Source: Sedimentisphaerales bacterium (GTDB lineage Bacteria; Planctomycetota; Phycisphaerae; Sedimentisphaerales; Anaerohalosphaeraceae). From it: a DNA stretch of 33,637 bases. The notes beneath the pieces are model-generated. The model was not told the DNA's origin, made no database searches, and saw nothing but the letters and a program-made list of their open reading frames with translations. Made by a program: the position numbers and the translations under genes. Each line of letters opens with the position of its first letter. The first letter of the stretch is position 1. Shown here piece after piece: positions 24,976-32,942 of this stretch. Location: the NCBI GenBank assembly GCA_016935635.1, contig JAFGQP010000220.1:1-33637 (forward strand). The letters are read 5' to 3'.

Positions 24976-25686
24976 ATGAATCAAGCAATCCAAATCTGCA
25001 ATTATTCATATGTTTATCCGGATGGTACCAGGGCCTTGGATGCCATCCATCTAACCATCGAACATGGCGAAAAGGTTTCACTGATTGGTCCAAATGGGGC
25101 TGGGAAATCAACTTTGCTGCTGGCCGTGGCCGGTTTCATTCGTGGAACAGGAATGATATTTATTGACGGCATGGAATTGTGCAGCCGTAATTTGAGGCAC
25201 ATTCGTTCAAAGCTTGGCTGCTGCCTGGAGAATCCGGAGGACCAGCTTTTCATGCCTACGGTTTTTGAGGATGTGATATTCGGTCCTTTATATATGAACC
25301 TGCCTCCCCAGCAGGTCAAAGACAATGTTGACTGTGCCTTTGACTCTGTCGGTTTGACAGCGCTGGCAGAAAAAGCCCCTTACCATCTTTCCGCCGGTCA
25401 GAAAAAAGCGGTTTCATTTGCAGCAGTATTTTCGATGGCCCCGCAGATTATTACCTGCGACAAGCCTGATGCCGGTCTTGACCTGCAGCATCGCACAAGA
25501 CTGCAGGAAGCAATCGTTAACTCCCCTCGAACGCACCTCATTGCGACCAGCAATCTGCATTTTGCCGCCGTCATATCAACCCGTGTTATTGTCATGGACA
25601 ATGGCCGGATTGTTGCAGATGGTCCGGCACAATCTATTCTATCCAACAAAGACATGATGGAAACACATGGATTAGAACCTCTGTAA
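24976..25686 (+). CDS. CbiO/NikO-like ABC ATPase with degenerate catalytic motifs
   Basis: ATP-binding subunit type of energy-coupling/cobalt-nickel transporters, 236 residues. AGGAAGG lies 4 bases before the ATG. Walker A GPNGAGKS 38-45 is intact, the Q-loop ENPEDQLF has Gln90, and the signature reads LSAGQKK (138-144). Walker B is followed by CDKPDAGLD: the catalytic Glu is Lys163 (codon AAG at 25462-25464) and the usual Thr is Asp. The H-loop reads ATSNLHFAA, so the switch His is Ser192. ATP binding is plausible but hydrolysis should be poor. No transmembrane partner (CbiM/CbiQ, NikM/NikQ) is nearby. Next to nikR, it may be a regulatory or decaying remnant of a nickel importer. Confidence 0.85.
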   Translation: MNQAIQICNYSYVYPDGTRALDAIHLTIEHGEKVSLIGPNGAGKSTLLLAVAGFIRGTGMIFIDGMELCSRNLRHIRSKLGCCLENPEDQLFMPTVFEDVIFGPLYMNLPPQQVKDNVDCAFDSVGLTALAEKAPYHLSAGQKKAVSFAAVFSMAPQIITCDKPDAGLDLQHRTRLQEAIVNSPRTHLIATSNLHFAAVISTRVIVMDNGRIVADGPAQSILSNKDMMETHGLEPL

Positions 25687-25791
25687 ACGGTCTTTGCTTT
25701 TCTGTTGGGGCTGTCTAAACATCATTTCTAATAGTAAAAACAGGAAGAATAGGGGACGTTTCCATCGAATATTAATGTTAAAATAAATAAT

Positions 25792-25824
25792 CTGACGATA
25801 TGATTTCAAAGGAAATATCGTCAG
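25792..25824 (+). promoter_or_regulatory. Perfect 10-bp hairpin overlapping a ribosome binding site
   Basis: CTGACGATAT (25792-25801) and ATATCGTCAG (25815-25824) form a perfect inverted repeat around a 13-base loop. The right arm ends inside AGGAG (25823-25827), the ribosome binding site of the ATG at 25831. Folding would partly hide the site; alternatively it is a DNA operator. Confidence 0.55.
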
Positions 25825-25830
25825 GAGTTT

Positions 25831-26610
25831 ATGGAAACGTTTTTAAAAGAATTTCAGGACTCTGTCTATCATTTATCTCCAGTGGTATTGATTGGAGCAG
25901 GATTTGTACTGATTTGGATGGGACTGAGTCTATGGTTGGGCGGCTTAAAATGGCTGAAAATCTTAGCCGCCTTTGCAGGCGCTGCAGTTGGTTATACTCT
26001 GGCCAGTTGCTGGACTGAAAATCATCTATATATGCTTATCAGTTTTGCGGTTCTTGGCGGGTTTATAGCCCTGTTTATCGAAAAAACGATCGTGGTCTTC
26101 GGGGTGGCGGTTCTGACAGCGGTTCTGGTTAACGTTCTCATTGCCTGGCCGACGCTGGCGGAAGACAAAACCTGGGAAGATACCCCCAAGATGGAACTGT
26201 CCAAAGATTCTCCGCCCAACGTGGTTCAGAGCCTGACTGTGCTTGAAACCTATACCCGGTATGTGTGTCAAAAAAGTGTCCAGATTATCAAATCGCTGGG
26301 CAGTGTTGGATACACGGCTGCCATTATCGCAATCCTGGTGGTTTTGGGTGTTGGATTTGTCATGCCCCGCGGCGTCTGTGCCTTGGGATGTGCCGTAATT
26401 GGTGTTAGCTGGATTGCACTGGGCCTGCTGCTGTTATTACTCTATAAAGGTGCCAAACCCATCGATTATGTGATTCAGCAGGCTGAAGTTCTGGCGATTA
26501 CTGCGGTGATAGTGGTTGCCTTTGGAACCCTTGTGGACCTGGCGCTCTGTCCGGATATGAGTAAAAAGAAATCCGGCATGATTGATAAATCGAAAGGAAA
26601 GAAAAAATGA
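25831..26610 (+). CDS. Polytopic membrane protein, unknown function (TMEM198/DUF4203-like)
   Basis: Protein of 259 residues with about six to seven hydrophobic spans (roughly 17-35, 39-60, 66-100, 160-180, 184-210, 220-240) and a soluble loop at about 108-155 rich in Asp, Glu and Lys. It ends in a basic tail (DKSKGKKK). AGGAG lies 3 bases before the ATG, partly within the hairpin at 25792-25824. The Gly/Ala-rich helices (FAGAAVGYTLA) recall DUF4203-like proteins, but I do not firmly recognise it. Its stop overlaps the next start (ATGA), so both proteins are made together and may form a complex. Confidence 0.65.
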   Translation: METFLKEFQDSVYHLSPVVLIGAGFVLIWMGLSLWLGGLKWLKILAAFAGAAVGYTLASCWTENHLYMLISFAVLGGFIALFIEKTIVVFGVAVLTAVLVNVLIAWPTLAEDKTWEDTPKMELSKDSPPNVVQSLTVLETYTRYVCQKSVQIIKSLGSVGYTAAIIAILVVLGVGFVMPRGVCALGCAVIGVSWIALGLLLLLLYKGAKPIDYVIQQAEVLAITAVIVVAFGTLVDLALCPDMSKKKSGMIDKSKGKKK

Positions 26611-27293
26611 TTCCATGGCTGCTTGCTGAAACCGCGCCGGAAACGACGTCTTCCAACTTCAGTATGGATCCGGCATTGAATTTTGTCTGGGAACAGATTA
26701 CCAATCTCACATGGCTTCAGGCCGTTGTCGGAATATCCTTCGGCATGGTCTACCTGCTGTATGGTTGGAGAATATTCCGAATCCTGGTGGTCATTGCCTT
26801 TGCGCTGGTTGGCATGTTCCTGGGAATTATGGCCGGCCAGAAATTCGGCAGTGAATTGATGGGCGGCATCATGGGAGTCATCTTGTTTGCGGTCCTGGCG
26901 ATGAGCCTCGTCAAATGGTGCGTCTCCATTCTCGGTGCAGCCGCTGGAGGTGTACTGACAGGCGGTCTCTGGTATGCATTCGGTCTGCCGGAACAGTATA
27001 TCTGGGCCGGCGCAATCGTGGGCGTGGTAGCCGGCGGGATGATGTCATTTATCCTGCTCAAGATTTCCGTCATGCTGTTTACCAGCCTCGGCGGTTCAGC
27101 GATATTGGCAATCAATTTCCTGGCGTTGCTCCACCAATATGAGACCAGGGTCGTAAGCCCGCCGGGAACGACTGTTCACGATTTAATTTTCCAGAAAACA
27201 TGGTTTCTTCCGATGGTTATCATTATTCCTACAATTATTGGAATGATTGTCCAGAATAAACTGATTAAGCAATCCAGCAAATGGGACTTCTGA
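26607..27293 (+). CDS. Polytopic membrane protein, partner of the preceding one
   Basis: Protein of 228 residues with about six to seven transmembrane spans (WLQAVVGISFGMVYLLYGW, then FRILVVIAFALVGMFLGIMA, GGIMGVILFAVLAMSLV, and more to about 215) linked by short loops. The Gly-rich spans (GAAAGGVLTGGLW, GAIVGVVAGGMMSF) resemble DUF4203/TMEM198-type domains. It overlaps the upstream gene by 4 bases (ATGA). The two share the same kind of helix pattern (L.YGWRIFRIL here, LWLGGLKWLKIL there), so they may be diverged duplicates. Function unknown. Confidence 0.65.
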   Translation: MIPWLLAETAPETTSSNFSMDPALNFVWEQITNLTWLQAVVGISFGMVYLLYGWRIFRILVVIAFALVGMFLGIMAGQKFGSELMGGIMGVILFAVLAMSLVKWCVSILGAAAGGVLTGGLWYAFGLPEQYIWAGAIVGVVAGGMMSFILLKISVMLFTSLGGSAILAINFLALLHQYETRVVSPPGTTVHDLIFQKTWFLPMVIIIPTIIGMIVQNKLIKQSSKWDF

Positions 27294-27377
27294 TTCTGAA
27301 TACCCCGAACAAAACGGCCTATTGGAAAATAATGGTTTGCCTTGCTGGTTTTGGTAGAACAATATCCCCTGGACGGC

Positions 27378-27383
27378 TATAAT
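27378..27383 (+). promoter_or_regulatory. -10 element of rarA, very close to the start codon
   Basis: Perfect TATAAT only 11 bases before the ATG at 27395; the hexamer 17 bases upstream (TAGAAC, 27355-27360) matches 3 of 6. A transcript starting about 7 bases downstream would be nearly leaderless, which agrees with the absence of a Shine-Dalgarno. Confidence 0.5.
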
Positions 27384-27394
27384 ACTACCTGTCT

Positions 27395-28762
27395 ATGAGT
27401 GCAAGACAGGAAAAAACATTGTTTCAGCCTTCGGAAAGCAAGACCCTGCAAAGTGTTGCGCCGCTTGCGGTCAGGATGCGTCCGAATACGATTGACGACT
27501 TTGCAGGTCAGGAACATTTTGTTGGCGATGGCAAATTGCTTCGCCGGATGCTTGAGGGCGGGGCAATCAGCAGCCTTATTTTTTATGGCCCTCCTGGCTG
27601 CGGCAAAACAACCCTCGCTCGAATAATTGCCAATCACACCAACGCTATATTCGAAGTCCTGAGTGCACCGGCAGCAGGCGTCAAGGAACTCCGTCAAGTT
27701 CTGGACACAGCCAAAGATCGCCTCATCACCTCCGGCCGCAGGACCGTCCTGTTTATTGACGAAATTCATCGTTTTAATCGCTCTCAGCAGGATGTCCTTC
27801 TGGATGATGTCGAAAATGGGATTGTCACGCTCATCGGCGCAACAACAGAGAATCCTTTTTTCAGTGTCAATTCGCCGCTTATCAGTCGAAGTACAGTCTT
27901 TACATTTGAACCCCTCAGGGTGGAGCATATCAAATCACTTTTACTGCGGGCAATTACAGATGAAAAAAACGGCCTGGGAAAAATGCCGCTGTCGGTTCAA
28001 TCCGAAGGTCTTGATTTCCTTTCGGAAATATGCGACGGTGACGCCCGTAAAGCCTTGACGGCCCTGGAAGTCGCAGTCCTGTCCAAGCAGAAACACACCA
28101 AAAAGGGGGAAACGGTCGAGATATCACTGGAGGACATTAAGGAATCTATCCAGAGAAAGTCGGTCCAGTATGACGGTTCCGGAGATACGCATTACGATTT
28201 AGCCAGTGCCCTCCAGAAATCCATGCGAGGCTCGGACCCTGATGCCACCATCTATTGGCTGGCCAGAATGATTGCCGGCGGCGAAGATTTGCGGTTCATC
28301 GCACGCCGGATTGTCATTTGTGCAGCCGAAGACGTGGGCAATGCCGATCCTACCGCGACCATTCTTGCGGCCTCAGCGATGCAGATTGCCGAGTTTGTAG
28401 GGTTTCCGGAGGCACAATTACCCTTGGCTCAGGCTGCCATTTATATCGCCTGTGCCCCAAAATCCAATGCCTGTGCCAAGGCAATCTGGGGGGCTGTGGC
28501 GGATGTCCAATCCGGCCGGACCATTCCCGTGCCTGCGCACCTGAGGGATGCCCATTATAAATCTGCTGCTAAACTTGGCCATGGGATAGGCTATCAGTAT
28601 CCTCACGATAGTCCTAATGGATTTATTGCCCAGGATTATACTGGCCAGGCTCTCCCGCGAAGGTATTATGAACCCAAAAATATAGGGCGGGAAAAATTAG
28701 TTGCCGAATATTTACAAAAACTGCGAAATCAAGTAGAACAATTGCGGCAAACGCCTCCTTAG
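27395..28762 (+). CDS. rarA: Replication-associated recombination protein A (RarA/MgsA)
   Basis: AAA+ ATPase of 455 residues acting at stalled replication forks. PLAVRMRPNTIDDFAGQEH near residue 23 is the family opening; Walker A GPPGCGKT 65-72, Walker B LFIDEIHRF about 119-127, sensor GATTENPFF about 149-157. The C-terminal helical tetramerisation part contains DPDATIYWLARM, CAAEDVGNADP, PEAQLPLAQA, KSNACAKA and the terminal HLRDAHYK and YPHD motifs. Full length for the family. The ATG is retained although no Shine-Dalgarno is visible, because the protein N-terminus fits. It is followed 119 bases later by the cyclo-ligase gene. Confidence 0.95.
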   Translation: MSARQEKTLFQPSESKTLQSVAPLAVRMRPNTIDDFAGQEHFVGDGKLLRRMLEGGAISSLIFYGPPGCGKTTLARIIANHTNAIFEVLSAPAAGVKELRQVLDTAKDRLITSGRRTVLFIDEIHRFNRSQQDVLLDDVENGIVTLIGATTENPFFSVNSPLISRSTVFTFEPLRVEHIKSLLLRAITDEKNGLGKMPLSVQSEGLDFLSEICDGDARKALTALEVAVLSKQKHTKKGETVEISLEDIKESIQRKSVQYDGSGDTHYDLASALQKSMRGSDPDATIYWLARMIAGGEDLRFIARRIVICAAEDVGNADPTATILAASAMQIAEFVGFPEAQLPLAQAAIYIACAPKSNACAKAIWGAVADVQSGRTIPVPAHLRDAHYKSAAKLGHGIGYQYPHDSPNGFIAQDYTGQALPRRYYEPKNIGREKLVAEYLQKLRNQVEQLRQTPP

Positions 28763-28881
28763 ATGTCGATTCAGGCAAGGGGTGTAAGGCTGATAATTTG
28801 AGCAAAACAGGCTGACAGGCCGATATATGGACAGCGTGAAAGATATATCTGCGGGCAGAGGTTTGTCTCCAGGAATAACCA

Positions 28882-29466
28882 ATGAATAATGCAGAACAGA
28901 AGCGGCAACTAAGAAAACAGATACAACAGATTCTGGTGGAAATACAACCGGAAGTACGTGTACAGAAAAGCAGAGCAATCTGCACACAAGTCTTGTCGTT
29001 GGAAGACTATCAAAAAGCCTCTGTTGTGATGCTGTTTTTATCCATGCTCCATGAGGTTGACACGACAGCCATGATACTGGATGCCTTTCAGCAGGGAAAA
29101 ACCGTGGCGGTCCCTAAAATGTCCTGGCAGCAGCGGCATATGATTCCGGTGGAGATCCATTCTTTGGACTCAGGATTGCAGGTGGATCGCATGGGACTGC
29201 GCAATCCGACGACTGGGATGCCCGTTCCACCCGAAGATATTGATTTGGTGATCGTTCCAGGTCTTGGTTTTGACCGACAGGGCAATCGTCTGGGTCGAGG
29301 CGCAGCATATTATGACCGCTTTCTGGGCGCTCCGGGCATGCGTGCAAAAAAATGGGCGGTGGCATTTTCAGAGCAGATTCTGGATGCAGTGCCCCATGAT
29401 GATAAGGATGTAGCTATGGATGCGATTGTTACCGAAGCAGGTATTATACGAATCCAAAGCAGATAG
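28882..29466 (+). CDS. 5-formyltetrahydrofolate cyclo-ligase
   Basis: Enzyme of 194 residues converting 5-formyl-THF to 5,10-methenyl-THF with ATP, a folate salvage/repair step. The family motif GLGFDRQGNRLGRGAAYYD is near 130-148 (usual form G.AFD..G.RLG.G.GYYD), preceded by DIDLVIVPG. The N-terminal helix with KRQLRKQIQQIL and the string VVMLFLSMLHEVDT fit the substrate-binding half. AGGA precedes the ATG. In many bacteria 6S RNA lies beside this gene; the 119-base gap upstream here is too short for it and shows no such fold. Confidence 0.92.
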   Translation: MNNAEQKRQLRKQIQQILVEIQPEVRVQKSRAICTQVLSLEDYQKASVVMLFLSMLHEVDTTAMILDAFQQGKTVAVPKMSWQQRHMIPVEIHSLDSGLQVDRMGLRNPTTGMPVPPEDIDLVIVPGLGFDRQGNRLGRGAAYYDRFLGAPGMRAKKWAVAFSEQILDAVPHDDKDVAMDAIVTEAGIIRIQSR

Positions 29467-29532
29467 TGTATTTATGTAATCAGTTTGAAAAGCAAGTTTT
29501 GAAATGATGTTAATAGCAGGATTGGATTCTGT

Positions 29533-30678
29533 ATGAAAGTAGAGTATCGACCGTACCAGGGAAGAAGTGGAAATAATTCAAGAACCCGGATCATCCTGAT
29601 CGTTCTTGCTGCAGCGATTGTCGGGCTGGTTGCTCTTAACCGTTGGAAGAAAAAACAGGCAGAGCAGGCCCAGCTGGAAGAATCGTCAGAAGCGGTGACC
29701 GCCGTGGAGCCGGCCTCAAAGAATGATTTGCGGACGACGACGGTTGATACCGCGGCCGAACCGCTTGAACCGGCCGTCGGTTCAGTGGAGACTGACAGCA
29801 CTGCTGTTCCAGTGCTGCCTGCAGCACCTGTTACACAGCCATCTGCCGAACCCGCTCAACCGGTTCAGGCTCCCGTTCAGGATGCTGTCCAGCCTGCACC
29901 TGTGGTAGATACCATTACCAGCCCTGAAGCCGCCGCCATGATTCGCCAGGCGGTACAGGATGCTACCGCCGGCAAGATAATATCCGCCCGCGACCAGCTC
30001 AATCATGCCCTGAAATTGAACCTCAGCGATCCGGTTCGTGACGAGGTTAAAAAGCAGTTGACCAAGCTGTCGGACACCTGGTTGTTCAGCAAACAGGTTG
30101 CCGTTGGTGATACCATGACCGAGCTGTACAAAGTGCAGCCCGGTGACGTGCTGGCCATCCTGTGCAGAAAATACAAGGTCCCGCACGAAGCCATCGAAAG
30201 AATCAACGGCATTACCAACCCGGAACGGCTCCAGGCAGGCCAGACCATCAAGGTTATTCATGGTCCATTTAATGCTGTCGTCAGCAAAAAGAATTTCACG
30301 ATGGATATCTATCTGCAGGGCATCTTTGTCAAGCAGTACAAAGTCGGCCTGGGCAAAATAGAGCATGACACTCCCACAGGCAAATGGAAAGCCACCGCCG
30401 GCGGCAAGATGATCAAGCCTACCTGGACAGACCCCGATTCGGGCCGCGTCTATCAGGGCAGCGATCCGGATTATCCGCTCGGCTCACGCTGGATCGCCCT
30501 GGAAGGTCTGGAAGGTGATGCCAGGGGCCGCACGGGATTTGCGATACACGGCACCAAAGAACCCGAAACCATCGGTACCCGTGCCTCACGCGGCTGCATC
30601 CGTCTGTTTAATGGCGATGTTGTTGAAGTCTATGATTTGCTGGAAGCGGGCATCTCGGAGGTCGTGGTTGTTGAGTAG
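29533..30678 (+). CDS. L,D-transpeptidase with LysM domain, membrane anchored
   Basis: Cell-envelope enzyme of 381 residues. A short basic N-terminus, then one membrane helix (about 19-36), a Pro/Ala/Val-rich spacer (about 75-127), a helical linker, LysM (about 198-242, LYKVQPGDVLAILCRKYKVP) for peptidoglycan binding, and a YkuD catalytic domain (about 247-379). The active-site motif is HGTKEPETIGTRASRGCIRL, with His339 and nucleophile Cys355. It should make 3-3 peptidoglycan cross-links or attach proteins. The finding agrees with planctomycetes having peptidoglycan. A separate transcript from the VWA/ExbBD cassette is possible, as a hairpin follows it. Confidence 0.92.
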   Translation: MKVEYRPYQGRSGNNSRTRIILIVLAAAIVGLVALNRWKKKQAEQAQLEESSEAVTAVEPASKNDLRTTTVDTAAEPLEPAVGSVETDSTAVPVLPAAPVTQPSAEPAQPVQAPVQDAVQPAPVVDTITSPEAAAMIRQAVQDATAGKIISARDQLNHALKLNLSDPVRDEVKKQLTKLSDTWLFSKQVAVGDTMTELYKVQPGDVLAILCRKYKVPHEAIERINGITNPERLQAGQTIKVIHGPFNAVVSKKNFTMDIYLQGIFVKQYKVGLGKIEHDTPTGKWKATAGGKMIKPTWTDPDSGRVYQGSDPDYPLGSRWIALEGLEGDARGRTGFAIHGTKEPETIGTRASRGCIRLFNGDVVEVYDLLEAGISEVVVVE

Positions 30679-30682
30679 TTTT

Positions 30683-30707
30683 GCTATCCACCGTGCGGCA
30701 CGATAGC
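30683..30707 (+). terminator. Hairpin after the L,D-transpeptidase gene
   Basis: GCTAT (30683-30687) pairs with ATAGC (30703-30707), and inside it CGTG (30692-30695) pairs with CACG (30699-30702). No T-run follows, so termination is uncertain. Confidence 0.3.
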
Positions 30708-30780
30708 TGCTATGCAATAAAGATGAATGATTAGCGGAAATGGCCGGCGGATCCGGCCTTTTCCTTTCATAGGTGAAGCG

Positions 30781-31641
30781 ATGACAAAAAGGCGGGCAAA
30801 AATCAGTACCGCAGCAGCAGGGGGGTCGGCCATAGCACACTTGCTGCTGCTGGGCGCATTTGCCGCGGTGAGCCTGCAGCCGGCCGAGACACCCGATGGA
30901 ACCCTTGGTGCCGTATCGGTTCAGCAAATCCAGCAGGTCATTGAACAGCCTCTGATAACCGAAAAACCTGAAATTAAACCGCCTCCCCCTGAACCGGAAC
31001 CTCAAAAAGCACCCCAGCAAACAAAGCCGGTCCAGCCGCCTGTCCAGACACCGCCCAAATCCTATCCGGCCCCCAAAACCGTGTCCAGCAGTCCTCGGCA
31101 GGATGCCTCCTTCTTCGGCAACAAAACCGCCGCACAGAATATCTGCTTTGTAGTCGATTGCTCCGGCAGTATGTACGGCCGGCTCGGTATGATTCAGCGT
31201 CAATTAAAAAGCTGCATCGCTGCCCTGTTTGATACCCAATCGTTTTGTGTAATATTCTTTATGGATGGCAACTCGCTGCTGGAAACCGGCTCTGGCACAC
31301 TGATGCCTGCCACCGGCCAAGCCAAGTCCGAGGCCTTTACGCTGATTGATAGTGTCCATCTTGGCGGCCAGACCAATGCCCTTCAGGCCCTCCAGCGGGC
31401 CATGCAGCTTCGGGATAGACGCGGCAGGGCCGTCCAGGTCGTCTATTTCCTGACCGATGGTTTCGATTTGTCCGAAACCCCCGGCCAGCCCTTCGATACG
31501 CAGATTCAGACCATTCGCAAATCCTGTGCCCCCGGCGCGGTGATTCATACCATCGGTCTCTGGGTCTCCGAACAGGACCAGCAGCGGTTAAAGCAAATTG
31601 CCGAGATGACGGGCGGTACATTTCTGCATATTGATAATTGA
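30781..31641 (+). CDS. VWA-domain protein with TonB-like N-terminal half
   Basis: Protein of 286 residues from the ATG at 30781, chosen over an in-frame start at 30727 because AGGTG lies just upstream and the basic TM-leading N-terminus (MTKRRAKIS) fits. One membrane helix (about 11-31) is followed by a Pro/Glu/Lys-rich segment (about 55-97, EKPEIKPPPPEPEPQKAPQQ), like the periplasm-spanning part of TonB. Then comes a von Willebrand A domain (about 119-286) with an intact metal-ion site: DCSGS (Asp126, Ser128, Ser130), GGQTNALQAL and LTDGFD. No TonB C-terminal domain is present. The next genes encode ExbB/TolQ and ExbD/TolR, so the VWA domain is probably moved or loaded by the proton motor. 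Confidence 0.85.
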   Translation: MTKRRAKISTAAAGGSAIAHLLLLGAFAAVSLQPAETPDGTLGAVSVQQIQQVIEQPLITEKPEIKPPPPEPEPQKAPQQTKPVQPPVQTPPKSYPAPKTVSSSPRQDASFFGNKTAAQNICFVVDCSGSMYGRLGMIQRQLKSCIAALFDTQSFCVIFFMDGNSLLETGSGTLMPATGQAKSEAFTLIDSVHLGGQTNALQALQRAMQLRDRRGRAVQVVYFLTDGFDLSETPGQPFDTQIQTIRKSCAPGAVIHTIGLWVSEQDQQRLKQIAEMTGGTFLHIDN

Positions 31642-31713
31642 CAAGGCCTGTATTTTCGTGTCAGATAAGAACATGATGATGAATTCCAACAACCAATATG
31701 GGATAGCAAGCTG

Positions 31714-32499
31714 ATGATGATACTGGCAGCCCAAAACTCTGCGGGACCCTTGTCGCAGACCTATTTTACACAGTTTGTCGTGGCCGGCGGACCGATTGTC
31801 TGGTTCGTCCTGCTGCCGATGTCCGTGGCCGGGATTTACTTCTGGCTGGAGTTATGCATCACGATACGCCGTCGCCGGCTTCTGCCGCCGGATGTCAGTT
31901 CCGACATTGCCACTGTGGCCCAGCGTCACGGTACAGCCAGCCTGCCGTCCCGGTTCAGCGGCAACATCGATATGGTCAGCCGGGCGGTCTGTGCCGCTTT
32001 TGCCAAGACCCGCAAAATTCGTCCCACCCATGAGCTGCTCAGCCAGATTGCCGGCGAGAGCCTCCAGGAACAGGGCATCAAGCTCCTCCGAAAGACCGAA
32101 TGGTGCAATCTGCTGGGCAATGTCGCCCCGATGGTGGGTCTGTTTGGTACGGTCTGGGGCATGATTGAGGCATTCAACCTGCTGGGCATTGCCGCCGGGC
32201 AGCCTCGCCCGGGGGAGCTGGCTTCTGCGATTTCGGTTGCCCTGGTGACGACCTTCTGGGGCCTGCTGGTTGCCATTCCGTCACTGTTTATTGCAGGCCT
32301 GTTTCGTTCCCGTATCGAAGCGTTGATTGCCGAAGCTGCTGTGGAGACCGAGACGCTGCTGGAAAGTCTGCTGGAAGCCCGTCAGCATCAGGCCGGTGCA
32401 GGCGGTAAGTCCTTGGACTCCTCCTCCAAATCCAGCCCCGATACGGAAGCCGAAAATATCTCCGAGTCCTCCAACTCATCTTTCCCGGTGCGCAAATGA
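31714..32499 (+). CDS. MotA/TolQ/ExbB proton channel family protein
   Basis: Inner-membrane proton channel subunit of 261 residues. Three spans: about 24-48 (GGPIVWFVLLPMSVAGIYFW), about 133-158 (LGNVAPMVGLFGTVWGMIEA) and about 172-200 (AISVALVTTFWGLLVAIPSL). The motif GLFGTVWGMIEAF, and the threonines in spans 2 and 3, are the ones expected to line the channel. A large cytoplasmic part lies between spans 1 and 2. The C-terminal tail is Ser-rich (SSSKSSPDTEAENISESSNS), longer than usual. The stop overlaps the ExbD start (ATGA). Confidence 0.92.
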   Translation: MMILAAQNSAGPLSQTYFTQFVVAGGPIVWFVLLPMSVAGIYFWLELCITIRRRRLLPPDVSSDIATVAQRHGTASLPSRFSGNIDMVSRAVCAAFAKTRKIRPTHELLSQIAGESLQEQGIKLLRKTEWCNLLGNVAPMVGLFGTVWGMIEAFNLLGIAAGQPRPGELASAISVALVTTFWGLLVAIPSLFIAGLFRSRIEALIAEAAVETETLLESLLEARQHQAGAGGKSLDSSSKSSPDTEAENISESSNSSFPVRK

Positions 32500-32942
32500 A
32501 AGTCGTGCTCTACCATCAGCGAAAAGACGCAGGCTTTGATTTGACCCCGGTCATCGATGTGGTTTTTCTGCTGATTATTTTCTTTATGCTCGTTTGCCAG
32601 TTTGGTGCCGCCGAGCATTTCGAAGCACTGCTGCCGGATAAAATTCAATCCGCCGATCCCACCCAGCTTCAGCTTGATTCGACCGTCAGTGTCAATGTCG
32701 TCCAGCAGGAAGGCAAGATTGTGTATGCAATCGGCTCCGATGTCCTGTCCGGCGACGATACGGAACTACTGCCTGCGATGATTAGTGCCGGAATTGACAG
32801 CCGCCTGGCCGATGGCAGCTCATCCCGCATTGTCCGGCTGCGTTGCGACAAGCACATCCCATTCGAAAAAATCCGTCCCGTTCTGGCCGGTATTGCCCGG
32901 AGCCGAGCCGAAAAAATCCAGTGGGCCGCATTTAACGAATAA
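32496..32942 (+). CDS. ExbD/TolR family protein
   Basis: Proton-channel partner of 148 residues. One transmembrane helix about 19-36 with the essential membrane Asp21 in DLTPVIDVVFLLIIFFM, the classic family pattern. A periplasmic domain follows (SVNVVQQEGKIVYAIGSDVL... IVRLRCDKHIPFEKIRPVLA). It overlaps the ExbB-like gene by 4 bases, so translation is coupled. With the VWA/TonB-like protein it completes a three-part energised complex. Confidence 0.92.
   Translation: MKVVLYHQRKDAGFDLTPVIDVVFLLIIFFMLVCQFGAAEHFEALLPDKIQSADPTQLQLDSTVSVNVVQQEGKIVYAIGSDVLSGDDTELLPAMISAGIDSRLADGSSSRIVRLRCDKHIPFEKIRPVLAGIARSRAEKIQWAAFNE

Noticed and set aside
28763-28881. 6S RNA next to the cyclo-ligase gene
   Set aside because: The gap is only 119 bases and shows no long closing stem with a central bubble.
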